Below, in pieces: positions 45,075 through 54,232 of a stretch of 64,000 bases of DNA (positions are counted from its first letter, which is position 1; each line of letters starts with the position of its first letter). The translations under genes were made by a program, and so were the position numbers. Location of the stretch: positions 186,001 through 250,000 of the forward strand of contig NZ_JAAMRF010000008.1 in the NCBI RefSeq assembly GCF_013522725.1, written 5' to 3'. The notes beneath the pieces were generated by a model. The model ran no database searches. It was given only the letters and a program-made list of their open reading frames with translations, and had not been told where the DNA came from. This DNA comes from Stutzerimonas azotifigens (GTDB lineage Bacteria > Pseudomonadota > Gammaproteobacteria > Pseudomonadales > Pseudomonadaceae).

Positions 45075-46451
45075 TTATCGGCCGTAGACCTGTTCCGGGA
45101 GCCAGGTGACGATTCCAGGCCAGAGGTAGGCGACGACGAGCATGCCGATCTGGATCATGATGAAGGGGATCACGCCCTTGTACATGACGCTGGTCGGTAC
45201 GCTCCTGGGCGTGACGCCGCGCAGGTAGAACAGCGAGAAGCCGAAGGGCGGCGTGAGGAAGGAGGTCTGCAGGTTGAGGGCGAACATCACACCCAGCCAG
45301 ACTGGGTCCAGCCCCATGGCCAGCAGGATCGGACCGACGATAGGCACGACCACGAAGATGATCTCGATGAAATCGAGGATGAAGCCGAGCAGGAAGATCA
45401 CCAGCATCACGACCAGGAAGGCGCCAAGCACGCCGCCGGGGAGTTGATGCAGGGCGTCCTCGATCAGCGCTTCGCCGCCGAACCCTCGGAACACCAGGGA
45501 GAACAGCGAGGCACCGATCAGGATCAGGAACACCATCGAGGTGATTTCCGTGGTGCCGAAGGCGACCTCCTTGAGCTGCTTGAAATCGAGTTGGCGCTTG
45601 GCCAGCGACAGGATCGTGGCGCCCAGGGCACCGATCGCGGCCGCTTCGGTGGGAGTGGCGTAGCCGGCGAGGATCGAGCCCAGCACTGCGCCAATCAACA
45701 GCAGCGGCGGCAGTAGCGCGGCAACCAGCTTGCCCCATTCGATCGGGCCCAGCTCCTCCTGGGGCAGCGCCGGCAGCTTCTTCGGCTGGAAGATCGCAGT
45801 CAGCGCCAGGTAGAGGATGTAGAGGCCTACCAGCGCCAGGCCGGGAATCAGAGAGCCTACGAACAGGTCGCCCACCGAGACGGTCTTGGGCGAGAAGATG
45901 CCCATCTTCAGCTGCGCCTGCTGGAACGCGCTGGACATCACGTCGCCCAGCAGCACCAGGATGATCGACGGCGGGATGATCTGGCCAAGGGTGCCGGTCG
46001 CGGCCAGGGTGCCGGTCGCGATTGCCGGATCATAGCCGCGGCGCAGCATGGTCGGCAGAGCCATCAAGCCCATGGTCACGACGGTGGCGCCGACGATGCC
46101 GGTGCTGGCGGCCAGCAGGGCGCCGACCACGCAGACGGAGATCGCCAGGCCGCCGCGCATGGTGCCGAACAGGCGCGACATCGATTCGAGCAGATCTTCG
46201 GCGACGCGGGACTTTTCCAGCATCACGCCCATGAAGACGAACAGAGGAACCGCCAGCATCGTCTGGTTGTTCATGATGCCGAAGATGCGGTTTGGCAGGG
46301 CATGCAGGAAGCCGACGTCGAAGGTGCCGGTTACCACGCCGATGCCGGCGAATAACAACGCCATGCCGCCCAGGGTGAACGCCACGGGGTAGCCCGACAT
46401 CAGCGCGATGCAGATGCTGACGAACAGCAGAATCGCCATGATCTCAGCCAT
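45075..46451 (-). CDS. dctM: TRAP transporter large permease (DctM)
   Basis: A 458-aa inner-membrane protein with about 12 hydrophobic segments, the sodium-driven transport unit of a TRAP system. Typical DctM segments are GYPVAFTLGGMALLFAGIGV at the start, NRIFGIMNNQTMLAVPLFVFMG, and PPSIILVLLGDV near 175. The ATG at 46451 has GGAGG 6 bases upstream and overlaps the end of dctQ by 8 bases. An inner ATG at 46439 is less well placed. It is encoded with dctQ but away from the binding-protein gene. Confidence 0.95.
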   Translation of the reverse strand: MAEIMAILLFVSICIALMSGYPVAFTLGGMALLFAGIGVVTGTFDVGFLHALPNRIFGIMNNQTMLAVPLFVFMGVMLEKSRVAEDLLESMSRLFGTMRGGLAISVCVVGALLAASTGIVGATVVTMGLMALPTMLRRGYDPAIATGTLAATGTLGQIIPPSIILVLLGDVMSSAFQQAQLKMGIFSPKTVSVGDLFVGSLIPGLALVGLYILYLALTAIFQPKKLPALPQEELGPIEWGKLVAALLPPLLLIGAVLGSILAGYATPTEAAAIGALGATILSLAKRQLDFKQLKEVAFGTTEITSMVFLILIGASLFSLVFRGFGGEALIEDALHQLPGGVLGAFLVVMLVIFLLGFILDFIEIIFVVVPIVGPILLAMGLDPVWLGVMFALNLQTSFLTPPFGFSLFYLRGVTPRSVPTSVMYKGVIPFIMIQIGMLVVAYLWPGIVTWLPEQVYGR

Positions 46452-46989
46452 GCTTGACCTCCAGTTCCGGCAAGCGACCGGCGAGACGGTAGACGACCTT
46501 GATCAGGTCAGAGATGGCCTGCAGGCCCAGGCTTGCGACCAGCACGAGAATGATCGACTTCTGCAGGTAGACGAATTTCAGCCCTCCAGACTCGTTGGAG
46601 CGCTCGCCCGTCGCCCAGGAATTGCCGACGTAGTCCCAGCTGTTCCAGCCGAGGAACAGACAGACCGGCAACAGGAACAGCAGGTGGCCGAGGCCGTCGA
46701 TCAGGCCCTGCCGGCGTGCGGAGAACTTCTGATAGAAAATGTCGACGCGTACGTGTCCGCCGCGCTGCAGGGTCCAGGCCGCTGCCCCCATGAAGACCAG
46801 CGCATGGCCGTACATCACCGCTTCCTGCAGGGCGATGGCGCCGATGCCGAAGCCGTAGCGCAAGACCACGACGATGGTGGTGCCGAGAACGAGAAACAGG
46901 GTTAGCCAGGCGCAGAGTTGGCCGAGTCGCGCGTTGAGGGCATCGATGATGCCCGCCACGCGCAAGGCGGCCGGTGTGGGTGCGGACAT
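46444..46989 (-). CDS. dctQ: TRAP transporter small permease (DctQ)
   Basis: A 181-aa protein with four membrane segments, the small subunit that pairs with DctM. Recognised by the long second segment LVLGTTIVVVLRYGFGIG followed by AIALQEAVMYGHALVFMGAA, and RGGHVRVDIFYQKFSARR. It lies directly before and overlaps dctM. It is divergent from the dctP gene, with 310 bases between their starts. Confidence 0.94.
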   Translation of the reverse strand: MSAPTPAALRVAGIIDALNARLGQLCAWLTLFLVLGTTIVVVLRYGFGIGAIALQEAVMYGHALVFMGAAAWTLQRGGHVRVDIFYQKFSARRQGLIDGLGHLLFLLPVCLFLGWNSWDYVGNSWATGERSNESGGLKFVYLQKSIILVLVASLGLQAISDLIKVVYRLAGRLPELEVKHG

Positions 46990-47157
46990 TGGTCGAGTCC
47001 TTCTTATTAGTGAGAGGAGTGTTGGAGAGGCGGCCGATTCTATGCAGCCCGGTCAATCGCAGCAATCTGCCTACAACTTTAGTCGCGTGAGCTAGGCTTG
47101 AGGGGCGCGAGCCTCTATGTTAGCCGAGCCTGAAACAAGCTGTTCGTTTGGGGCTCG

Positions 47158-47174
47158 TGGCGCGAGCGGTGCAA
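47158..47174 (+). promoter_or_regulatory. Sigma-54 (-24/-12) promoter of dctP
   Basis: TGGCGCG-N4-GTGCAA has the invariant GG (47159-47160) and GC (47171-47172) exactly 10 bases apart and matches the consensus TGGCACG-N4-TTGCA at most other positions. The predicted start of transcription is near 47184, about 115 bases before dctP. Confidence 0.72.
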
Positions 47175-47299
47175 TGCCGCCGTGCACGAGGCGAACGGCT
47201 AGCCGTCGGCTATCGACCGGCTTGTCGATGCCGCGCGATTCTGATGGCAAGGGGGCTCCCCGCACCCGCAAGAACAAACAAAAACAAGGAGAAACTCCC

Positions 47300-48397
47300 A
47301 TGAAACGTCGCGATATTCTCGCCGCTGCAGGCGTGGGCCTGGCGGCAACGGCCTTGGCCGGCTGCAAGGAAAAGAACGAAGCCGCCGGTGACAACCAAGC
47401 CAGCGCCCAGCAAACCTTCAATTGGAAAATGGTGACCTCCTGGCCGAAGAACTTTCCCGGCGTAGGCGTCGGTGCCGAGCGTTTTGCCAAGTTGGTTGAG
47501 GACATGAGCGGCGGCCGGTTGAAGATCAAGGTCTACGCCGCTGGTGAGCTGGTGCCCGCGCTCGAGGTATTCGACGCCGTTTCGCGCGGCACCGCTGAAA
47601 TGGGCCACGGCGCGCCCTATTACTGGAAGGGCAAGGTGCCCGCTGCCCAGTTCTTCTGCGCGCTGCCCTTCGGCCCGAATGCCCAGGAAATGAACGCCTG
47701 GCTGCACCGCGGCGGTGGCATGGAGCTTTGGGAGGAGGTCTACAAGCCGTACGGCGTGCTGCCCATGGCCTGTGGCGCCACCGGCGTGCAGACGGCCGGC
47801 TGGTTCAATAAGGAAGTCAACTCGGTCGATGATTTCAAGGGCCTGAAGATGCGCACCCCCGGGCTGGGTGGCGAGGTGCTGACCAAGATGGGCGGGACCG
47901 TGGTGAACATGCCGGCCGGCGAGATCTTCACTGCGCTGCAGACGGGCGCGATCGACGCCACTGAATGGATCGGACCCTACAACGACCTGGCGCTCGGCCT
48001 GCACAAGGCTTCCAAGTATTACTACACGCCGGGCTGGCAGGAGCCGAACGTGACCTTCGAGCTGGACGTCAACCTCAAGGCCTGGGAAACCCTGCCGGCC
48101 GACCTGCAGGCGATCGTTCGCGCTGCGGCGCGCGACGTGAACGGCGACATGCTCGACGACTACAACGCCAAGAACATGGAAGCGCTGGAGCAGTTGCGCG
48201 AGCAGGGTGTGGAGGTTCGGCGCCTGCCCGATGAAGTGCTGGCACGTCTGAAGGAAGTCGCGGCCGAGGTGGTCGACGCCTCGGCGGCTGCCGACCCGGT
48301 CGCCAGCAAGGTCTGGGAGCAGCAGCGTGCCTACCTGGCACGGCTGTACGAATACGCCGAGCTGAACGAGCGGGACATCTACAACATCCGCGGTTGA
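47300..48397 (+). CDS. dctP: TRAP transporter substrate-binding protein (DctP family, TakP-like)
   Basis: A 365-aa periplasmic binding protein. The start MKRRDILAAAGVGLAATALAG carries a twin-arginine-like RR and ends in a lipobox LAGC, so it may be a membrane-tethered lipoprotein. Features of the 2-oxoacid/mannitol-type DctP subgroup are GHGAPYYWKGKVPAAQFFCA, MRTPGLGGEVLTKMGGT and GAIDATEWIGPYNDL, the last including the conserved Arg/Glu ligand region. Substrate is probably an organic acid such as a 2-oxo acid, by family resemblance. AAGGAG at 47286-47291 fixes the start. It is divergent from dctQM, so binding protein and permease are separately transcribed, this one apparently from a sigma-54 promoter. 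Confidence 0.92.
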   Translation: MKRRDILAAAGVGLAATALAGCKEKNEAAGDNQASAQQTFNWKMVTSWPKNFPGVGVGAERFAKLVEDMSGGRLKIKVYAAGELVPALEVFDAVSRGTAEMGHGAPYYWKGKVPAAQFFCALPFGPNAQEMNAWLHRGGGMELWEEVYKPYGVLPMACGATGVQTAGWFNKEVNSVDDFKGLKMRTPGLGGEVLTKMGGTVVNMPAGEIFTALQTGAIDATEWIGPYNDLALGLHKASKYYYTPGWQEPNVTFELDVNLKAWETLPADLQAIVRAAARDVNGDMLDDYNAKNMEALEQLREQGVEVRRLPDEVLARLKEVAAEVVDASAAADPVASKVWEQQRAYLARLYEYAELNERDIYNIRG

Positions 48398-48404
48398 CGC
48401 GTGT

Positions 48405-48444
48405 GAAAAAGCCGCCCAGATCGCAAGGCCTGGGCGGCTTTTTC
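48405..48444. terminator. Strong bidirectional terminator between dctP and the OsmC gene
   Basis: A 15-bp perfect stem (48405-48419 with 48430-48444) begins with A-run/T-run arms, GAAAAAGCCGCCCAG and its complement, around a 10-base loop. It works in both directions between the convergent genes. Confidence 0.95.
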
Positions 48445-48459
48445 ATGTCTGCACGCGGG

Positions 48460-48885
48460 TCAGGCCTGCAGCGTGGCGGTCAGGCTGATCTCGGCGTTGA
48501 GCACCTTGGATACCGGACAGCCTTCCTTCGCCTGGTTGGCGATCTGCTGAAACTGGGCCTCGTCCGCTCCCGGAACCTTCGCATTGAGTGTCAGCGCAAT
48601 GGTGGTGATGGCGAAGCCTTCGCCGGACTTGTCCAGGGTGACCTCGGCTTTGGTTTCGATACGTTCGGCGGTAAGGCCTGCCTGGCCGAGCATCATCGAC
48701 AGCGCCATCGAGAAGCAGCTGGCATGGGCGGCGCCGATGAGCTCTTCGGGGTTGGTGCCCGGAGCGCCCTCGAAGCGGGTATTGAAGCCGTACGGGTTGT
48801 CCTTCAGCGCGCCACTTTCGGTGCTGATGGTGCCTTTGCCTTCTTTAAGGTTGCCTTGCCAGACGGCGGATGCGGTCTTTTTCAT
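48460..48885 (-). CDS. osmC: OsmC-family peroxiredoxin
   Basis: A 141-aa OsmC/Ohr-fold protein with both redox cysteines: Cys57 in GAAHASCFSM and Cys123 in KEGCPVSK. These thiol peroxidases reduce organic hydroperoxides in the cytoplasm. The start MKKTASAVWQGNLKEGKGTI and overall length point to the OsmC rather than the Ohr branch. Upstream AGGAGA supports the ATG at 48885. Monocistronic and followed by a strong terminator. Confidence 0.93.
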   Translation of the reverse strand: MKKTASAVWQGNLKEGKGTISTESGALKDNPYGFNTRFEGAPGTNPEELIGAAHASCFSMALSMMLGQAGLTAERIETKAEVTLDKSGEGFAITTIALTLNAKVPGADEAQFQQIANQAKEGCPVSKVLNAEISLTATLQA

Positions 48886-48974
48886 GTGGCTCTCCTTGAA
48901 CGTGGGGGTTCTGTTCAGAGGAGCGCCACACGCGCAAGTTCACCGGCCGCTGCGGTCGCCCGGCGCGTTCATGG

Positions 48975-49610
48975 CTATTCGTCTTCCGGCGTTTCGAGCA
49001 GACCGAGCCACTGTGCCAGTACCTCCTGGGCTTGCTCCACACCCTGACGCTTGGGCGCCGAGAAAAGCTGCACGCTGATGCCCTCGCCCCACTGCTGATG
49101 GATGTCGCGCTGGATCTTCAGAATGGCGTTCTTCGCCGCGCCAAAGGCCAGCTTGTCGGATTTGGTCAAGAGGATGTGCAGCGGCATGCCGCTGGCACCG
49201 GCCCAGTCGAGCATCATCCGGTCGAAGTCCGTCAGCGGATGACGGATGTCCATCATCAGGAACACGCCGGCCAGGCTCTCGCGGCTGCCGAGGTACGCTT
49301 CCAAATGGCGTTGCCAGTGCTGTTTGAGCGGGATCGGTACTTTGGCGTAACCATAGCCGGGCAGATCCACCAGTCGCCGCTCGTCGTCCAGCCGGAAGAA
49401 GTTGAGCAGTTGGGTGCGCCCAGGCGTTTTCGAGGTGCGCGCCAGGTTGGCGTGGGTCAGGGTATTCAACGCGCTGGACTTGCCGGCGTTGGATCGCCCC
49501 GCGAAAGCCACTTCCAGGCCTTCATCGGCTGGGCACTGGTCGACCTTGGCAGCGCTGATCATGAAAGAGGCTTGCTGGCAGAGGCCGATGATGGGGTTTT
49601 TCGGGAGCAT
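48975..49610 (-). CDS. engB: Ribosome biogenesis GTPase EngB (YihA/YsxC)
   Basis: A 211-aa GTPase needed for large-subunit ribosome assembly. G1 is GRSNAGKSS (residues 38-46), the G2 threonine lies in [15 protein letters not shown]3 is [10 protein letters not shown] and G4 is LTKSDK. I chose the ATG at 49610 ([11 protein letters not shown]) because it matches the family start; the frame is open to 49754 but that part overlaps the divergent promoter region. It is divergent from the cytochrome c4 gene. The polA gene often found beside engB is not in this window. Confidence 0.96.
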   Translation of the reverse strand: MLPKNPIIGLCQQASFMISAAKVDQCPADEGLEVAFAGRSNAGKSSALNTLTHANLARTSKTPGRTQLLNFFRLDDERRLVDLPGYGYAKVPIPLKQHWQRHLEAYLGSRESLAGVFLMMDIRHPLTDFDRMMLDWAGASGMPLHILLTKSDKLAFGAAKNAILKIQRDIHQQWGEGISVQLFSAPKRQGVEQAQEVLAQWLGLLETPEDE

Positions 49611-49658
49611 CAGGAATTCCGGTAGGTACGGGGCGGCGAGGGGTGCGGCAATGCTTCG

Positions 49659-49687
49659 TTTCAGTTTCGGATTCACCAGTATATAAT
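49659..49687 (+). promoter_or_regulatory. Sigma-70-like promoter for the cytochrome c4 gene
   Basis: A perfect -10 box TATAAT (49682-49687) is 17 bases downstream of TTTCAG (49659-49664). Transcription would start near 49694 and give a leader of about 210 bases before the start codon. The same A+T-rich stretch may also serve engB in the other direction. Confidence 0.6.
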
Positions 49688-49825
49688 GCCGCAGATTTTG
49701 TGTGCGCTTTGGCCTGCTTAAACCCTTATTACCAGCGCCCAGACCCTTCACCATGGCCTGCGGTCAGGCTCGTATCCGGTGAAGTCCGGGCAGCGGCCGA
49801 GGCGCGGCGATGCTGCTTATAAGAA

Positions 49826-49862
49826 GCGCCAGCGTAAGGGCAGGACACCCGAATGCTGGCGC
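49826..49862 (+). promoter_or_regulatory. Leader hairpin before the cytochrome c4 gene
   Basis: GCGCCAGC (49826-49833) pairs with GCTGGCGC (49855-49862), enclosing a 21-base loop with GGGCAGGACACCC. It ends 42 bases before the start codon. No function is known to me. Confidence 0.4.
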
Positions 49863-49904
49863 GAAGAGTCCCTTACAAACCCTTAGCCGTAGTTGGATGA
49901 GCTG

Positions 49905-50537
49905 ATGAACAAAGTACTCGTGAGTCTGCTGTTGACCCTGGGCATCACCGGTATGGCCCACGCGGCTGGCGATCCCGAAGCCGGTCAGAGCAAGGCGGCG
50001 GTGTGTGGCGCCTGTCACGGCGCGGATGGCAACAGCCCCGCTCCGAACTTCCCGAAGCTGGCCGGTCTGGGCGAGCGCTACCTGCTCAAGCAGCTGCACG
50101 ACATCAAGGCCGGTTCCACACCTGGCGCCCCGGAAGGCGTTGGTCGCAAAGTGCTGGAAATGACCGGCATGCTCGATCCGTTCTCCGATGAGGATCTGGC
50201 CGATCTGGCCGCCTACTTCGCCGGCCAGAAGATGACCATTGGCATGGCCGATCCGGCACTGGTCGCGCGCGGCGAAGAGCTCTATCGCGGCGGCAAGCTC
50301 GACCTCGGCATGCCCGCCTGCACCGGCTGCCACGCACCTGATGGCGTAGGTAACGCCCAGGCCGCCTTCCCGCACCTCGGTGGGCAGCACGCACAATACA
50401 TCGCCAAGCAGCTGACCGACTTCCGTGAAGGTGATCGCACCAACGACGGCGACGCGGCCATCATGCGCAGCATCGCGGCGAAGCTCAGCAACCGTGACAT
50501 CGAGGCGCTGGCCAGCTACATCCAGGGCCTGCACTGA
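49905..50537 (+). CDS. Di-haem cytochrome c4
   Basis: A 210-aa periplasmic protein with a signal peptide (MNKVLVSLLLTLGITGMAHA) and two class I cytochrome c domains, each with one haem site: CGACHG near residue 38 and CTGCHA near 140. Cytochromes c4 pass electrons from the bc1 complex to terminal oxidases such as cbb3. The start at 49905 is the ATG giving a normal signal peptide; an upstream TTG (49893) has no merit. Followed by a strong terminator and then dsbA, as in other Pseudomonas. Confidence 0.95.
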   Translation: MNKVLVSLLLTLGITGMAHAAGDPEAGQSKAAVCGACHGADGNSPAPNFPKLAGLGERYLLKQLHDIKAGSTPGAPEGVGRKVLEMTGMLDPFSDEDLADLAAYFAGQKMTIGMADPALVARGEELYRGGKLDLGMPACTGCHAPDGVGNAQAAFPHLGGQHAQYIAKQLTDFREGDRTNDGDAAIMRSIAAKLSNRDIEALASYIQGLH

Positions 50538-50560
50538 TCACACGCCAATCGGCGACAGCG

Positions 50561-50600
50561 AAAGGGCGGTCAGGCTATGAGCCTGGCCGCCCTTTTTGTT
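50561..50600 (+). terminator. Rho-independent terminator after the cytochrome c4 gene
   Basis: AAAGGGCGGTCAGGCT (50561-50576) pairs with AGCCTGGCCGCCCTTT (50580-50595) with one G-T wobble, followed by TTGTTTTT. Confidence 0.93.
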
Positions 50601-50743
50601 TTTACGCCCCGCTACACTCTGGGGACGCGCAATGTGCCGCAGCGATAGAAAAACGCTAGCGAGCGCTGCCAATTTGCTGCAACCTGCCCATCGCCGGTGA
50701 CCCTAGACGGTAGCCGGCTGTCGTTTTCCGCCAAGGAGTCATC

Positions 50744-51373
50744 ATGCGTACATTCATCCTCAGCGCCGTATTTGCCGGTTTCAGCCTCTTCGGTCTGAAT
50801 GCTCAGGCCGCTGAATTCCAGGCTGGCAAGGAATACGTCGAGCTGTCGAGCCCCGTTCCTGTCGCCGAGCCTTCGAAGATCGAAGTGGTCGAGCTGTTCT
50901 GGTATGGCTGCCCGCATTGCTACCAGTTCGAGCCGGTGATCAATCCCTGGGTCGAGCAACTGCCCGACGACGTAGAGTTCAAGCGCATCCCGGCCATGTT
51001 CGGTGGCGTCTGGAACATCCACGGCCAACTGTTTCTTACCCTGGACAGCATGGGTGTCGAGCACGACGTGCATGACGCGGTATTCGACGCGATCCACAAC
51101 AAGCGCATGAAGCTGGCCACGCCCGACGAAATGGCCGCGTTCCTGGCTGGGCAGGGTGTCGACAAGGATGCATTTCTCAAGGCCTACAATTCGTTTGGCG
51201 TGAAAGGGCGCATCGAGAAAGCGAAGAAGCTGGGCGCGGCGTATCAGATCACGGGTGTGCCGGTGATGATTGTCAACGGCAAATACCGCTTCGATCTGGG
51301 CAGCGCGGGCGGTCCGCAGCGTACCCTGGAGGTCGCCGACTTCCTGATCGAAAAAGAACGCGCAGCCCGGTAA
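50744..51373 (+). CDS. dsbA: Thiol:disulphide interchange protein DsbA
   Basis: A 209-aa periplasmic thioredoxin-fold oxidase that introduces disulphide bonds. It has a signal peptide (about residues 1-22, ending AQAA), the active site Cys56-Pro-His-Cys59 in WYGCPHCY, and the cis-proline loop TGVPVMIVNG. AAGGAG before the ATG fixes the start. It is followed 7 bases after its stop by a nuclease-family gene on the same strand. Confidence 0.96.
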   Translation: MRTFILSAVFAGFSLFGLNAQAAEFQAGKEYVELSSPVPVAEPSKIEVVELFWYGCPHCYQFEPVINPWVEQLPDDVEFKRIPAMFGGVWNIHGQLFLTLDSMGVEHDVHDAVFDAIHNKRMKLATPDEMAAFLAGQGVDKDAFLKAYNSFGVKGRIEKAKKLGAAYQITGVPVMIVNGKYRFDLGSAGGPQRTLEVADFLIEKERAAR

Positions 51374-51379
51374 CCGCTC

Positions 51380-52246
51380 ATGCTTCGCCGCTGGAGTTCG
51401 CCACGTCTGGCCGGCCCGTGTCAGGCCAAGGTCAACTCGCACTGCCTGGATGCGAGCGGGCTACCGGCCGATGGTCGTCTGCGGCTGCTCAGCTTCAACA
51501 TCCAGGTCGGTATCAGTACCCAGCGTTACCACCATTACCTGACCCGCAGCTGGCAGCACTTGCTGCCTCACCCTGGGCGGGCCGGCAACCTGCAGCGCAT
51601 CGGCGAGCTTCTGAGCGATTACGACCTGGTGGCGCTGCAGGAGGTCGACGGGGGCAGCCTGCGTTCGGGCTATGTCAACCAGGTCGAACACCTGGCGCAG
51701 CTGGGAGCGTTCCCCTACTGGTATCAACAGCTCAACCGCAACCTGGGCCATTTTGCCCAGCACAGCAATGGGTTGCTCAGCAGGCTCGAGCCCGGGGCGC
51801 TGGAGGATCATCCCTTGCCGGGCCCTGCTGGACGTGGCGCGATTCTGCTCAGGTTCGGCGAAGGCAGGGACGCACTGATCGTGGTAATGATGCATCTGGC
51901 CCTGGGTGCTCGAACCCGTACGCGGCAGCTGGCCTACATTCGCGAACTGCTCGGCGACTATCGCCACCATGTGTTGATGGGCGATATGAATACCCATGCC
52001 AGCGACCTGCTGGAAAAATCCCCGCTGCGCGACCTGGGCCTGCTTGCGCCACAAATCGAGGCGACCTTCCCCAGTTGGCGGCCGCAGCGCTGCCTTGACC
52101 ACATCCTGCTGAGCCCGAGCCTTGCGCTGGAGCGTTTTCAGATACTCGCCCAGCCGATCTCCGATCATTTGCCGGTAGCGGTCGAAATCCGCCTGCCCGG
52201 CCACTCCCAGGCAGACTCGTTGCCCTCGACCGATCTTTCCCCATGA
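51380..52246 (+). CDS. Endonuclease/exonuclease/phosphatase family protein
   Basis: A 288-aa protein of the EEP fold. Visible catalytic segments are LLSFNIQVG (about residue 35, metal/Asn), ALQEVDGG (about 87, with the metal-binding Glu), MGDMNTHASD (about 201, Asp and Asn) and ISDHLPVAVEI near 262, with the general-base His. Substrate could be nucleic acid or a phosphoester and cannot be told from the sequence. The stop overlaps the start of the diguanylate cyclase gene (ATGA), and it follows dsbA by 6 bases, so the three are probably one transcript. Confidence 0.88.
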   Translation: MLRRWSSPRLAGPCQAKVNSHCLDASGLPADGRLRLLSFNIQVGISTQRYHHYLTRSWQHLLPHPGRAGNLQRIGELLSDYDLVALQEVDGGSLRSGYVNQVEHLAQLGAFPYWYQQLNRNLGHFAQHSNGLLSRLEPGALEDHPLPGPAGRGAILLRFGEGRDALIVVMMHLALGARTRTRQLAYIRELLGDYRHHVLMGDMNTHASDLLEKSPLRDLGLLAPQIEATFPSWRPQRCLDHILLSPSLALERFQILAQPISDHLPVAVEIRLPGHSQADSLPSTDLSP

Positions 52247-54090
52247 ACGACGATACGTTGCGCTGGAAAGAGAAATACCTGCAAAGCCTCGAACAGCAGG
52301 ACCAGTTGGAAGAGCGCTGGAACGCTCGGGTCGATCTTTTGCGCCGCAGCCTGGTGCGCAGCAGCCTGGCGGTCGAGGGCGCGGACAAGGCTGTCGACCA
52401 GTGCATGCTGGAGATGCGAGAGCTGTTGCGCCAGGGCGATCTGGATGCTGGCCTCAGTGCCCTGGTACCGCGGCTGGAAAAGGCCGTGCTGGACTCGGAA
52501 ACGCGGCGCCAGGCGCGTATCGAGCAGCTGGCCGCTGCGCTCCAGCGCCTGGTGAGTCAGTTGCTCGAGCTGCCCCTGCCTCGCGAGGTGAGCAAGCCGC
52601 TCAAGCGCTTCTCAAAGACGCTCCAGGAGCGGGCAGGGCAAGCGCGCGAGCTGCCGGCGCTGCTCAGCGAGCTCAGTGAGTTGCAGCGCCAGGCGTTGAG
52701 CCAGCTGGAGCCGGACGAAGCCGGTCGCGGTAGCTTCTTGCAGCGCTTGTTCGGTTCGCGGGAGGCCGCGGCGTCCATCGGTGAGAGCGCCTCGTCGACA
52801 TCGCAGCCTGTCGCTGCCGTCGCCGTGACGGCCTTGCAAAGCAGTCCGTCAAGCTGCGAGGAGCAAGAGCTGGCCGCCGAGACGGCGCAGTCGTTGGCGG
52901 TGCTGGCGGTACAGGCCGCGCAAGAGGTGTCGCAAGCGGAACCTAGGCTGGCGCACCCTCCCCAGCCGGTTGCCGAGCGCCTCGAGCCCGAGCCGGTGGA
53001 GGCGGACGATCCTGAGTTCGCGCTGCCGGTCTCTCCGGAGCCGGGTTACAGTGTGATCGCCGAGCATGTCGAGGCGACGCTGCGCGGCCTGCTCGACGAG
53101 CTGAAGCTGCCCGAACATCACCAGCCCCAGGCCCAGGCACTTCGCGAGCGCATCGAGCACGGGCTCAACTGGTACGAGCTGGTGCCGGTGCTCGATGACC
53201 TGGCGGTGTTGATGCTGGCGGTCGCCGACCTTGGCCAGCGCGAATTCGAAAGCTATCTGACGCTGCTCAACGATCGCCTGGCAACCATGCAGGACAACCT
53301 TGAGCAGGCCCGCGAGGGCCACGCTCAGAACCAGCTCGCCGCCGATACCTTGGATGCCGACCTGCGCATGCACGTCGACGGCCTGCATGACAGTGTGCAG
53401 CAGGCCACCGATCTGGCGGCGCTCAAGCACGCCATCGAGGCGCGTCTGGATGGCATGCTCGGCACCGTCGATACCTACCGCCAACAGCGTAGCGAGCAGG
53501 AACAGGTGCTCGGCGACCGTCTGCAGACCCTGGTCGACCGGGTGACGACGCTCGAGGAGACCGCGATCGGCTTGCGCAAACACCTGGAGGAGCAACGCGA
53601 GAAGGCCCAGCGCGATTCGCTCACAGGTCTTGGCAACCGGGCGGCGTGGGAGGAGCGTCTGGAGCTCGAGATGGCCCGTTGGCAGCGCTCGCGCGGCAGC
53701 CTGCTGCTGGCGGTGCTGGATATCGATCACTTCAAGCGTATCAACGACCTCTACGGCCACCTGGCCGGCGACCGGGTACTGAAGATCATCGCCTCGGTGC
53801 TGCGCAAGCGCCTGCGCAAGACCGACTTCATCGCTCGCTTTGGCGGCGAGGAGTTCGTGTTGCTGCTACCCGACACGGGGGAAGAGGCGGGCTGCCAGCT
53901 GGCCGATACCCTGCGCGCCGGTATCGAGAGCTGCCCGTTCCACTTCAAGGGCGAGCGCGTGCAGATCACCACGTCGGTCGGCCTGAGCGAGTTTCGCACT
54001 GGCGACAGTGCCGAGCGGGTCTTCGAGCGCGCCGACCAAGCGCTCTACAGGGCCAAGCACGGCGGCCGCAACCGCGTCGAGCTCGGCTGA
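52243..54090 (+). CDS. GGDEF-domain diguanylate cyclase (DgcP-like)
   Basis: A 615-aa cytoplasmic protein. The N-terminal two thirds are coiled-coil rich with an acidic, Ala/Pro-rich linker around 185-270. The C-terminal GGDEF domain starts near 455 (DSLTGLGNRAAWEERL) and has the active motif GGEEF near 534. An RKTD sequence five residues before GGEEF is an intact inhibitory I-site, so product feedback is expected. The gene order and architecture match P. aeruginosa DgcP, a polarly localised cyclase linked to biofilm formation. It overlaps the upstream nuclease gene by four bases. Confidence 0.92.
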   Translation: MNDDTLRWKEKYLQSLEQQDQLEERWNARVDLLRRSLVRSSLAVEGADKAVDQCMLEMRELLRQGDLDAGLSALVPRLEKAVLDSETRRQARIEQLAAALQRLVSQLLELPLPREVSKPLKRFSKTLQERAGQARELPALLSELSELQRQALSQLEPDEAGRGSFLQRLFGSREAAASIGESASSTSQPVAAVAVTALQSSPSSCEEQELAAETAQSLAVLAVQAAQEVSQAEPRLAHPPQPVAERLEPEPVEADDPEFALPVSPEPGYSVIAEHVEATLRGLLDELKLPEHHQPQAQALRERIEHGLNWYELVPVLDDLAVLMLAVADLGQREFESYLTLLNDRLATMQDNLEQAREGHAQNQLAADTLDADLRMHVDGLHDSVQQATDLAALKHAIEARLDGMLGTVDTYRQQRSEQEQVLGDRLQTLVDRVTTLEETAIGLRKHLEEQREKAQRDSLTGLGNRAAWEERLELEMARWQRSRGSLLLAVLDIDHFKRINDLYGHLAGDRVLKIIASVLRKRLRKTDFIARFGGEEFVLLLPDTGEEAGCQLADTLRAGIESCPFHFKGERVQITTSVGLSEFRTGDSAERVFERADQALYRAKHGGRNRVELG

Positions 54091-54232
54091 GCCTACACAT
54101 CCTGTCGTTACCCACCCGACCGGGTGTCACAACCCGGCTGATATACTGCGCCGCTGTTTTCGCCGCATCGGGACCGCCCGCAACGGGTGCCGTCCGATCT
54201 CGAGTCATCCAGTTGTCGATCAGAGGTCATCC

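Noticed and set aside
44086..45738. 550-codon frame including the mutarotase
   Set aside because: The upstream part overlaps dctM and a strong terminator; the ATG at 44982 has a proper ribosome-binding site and the family-typical length.
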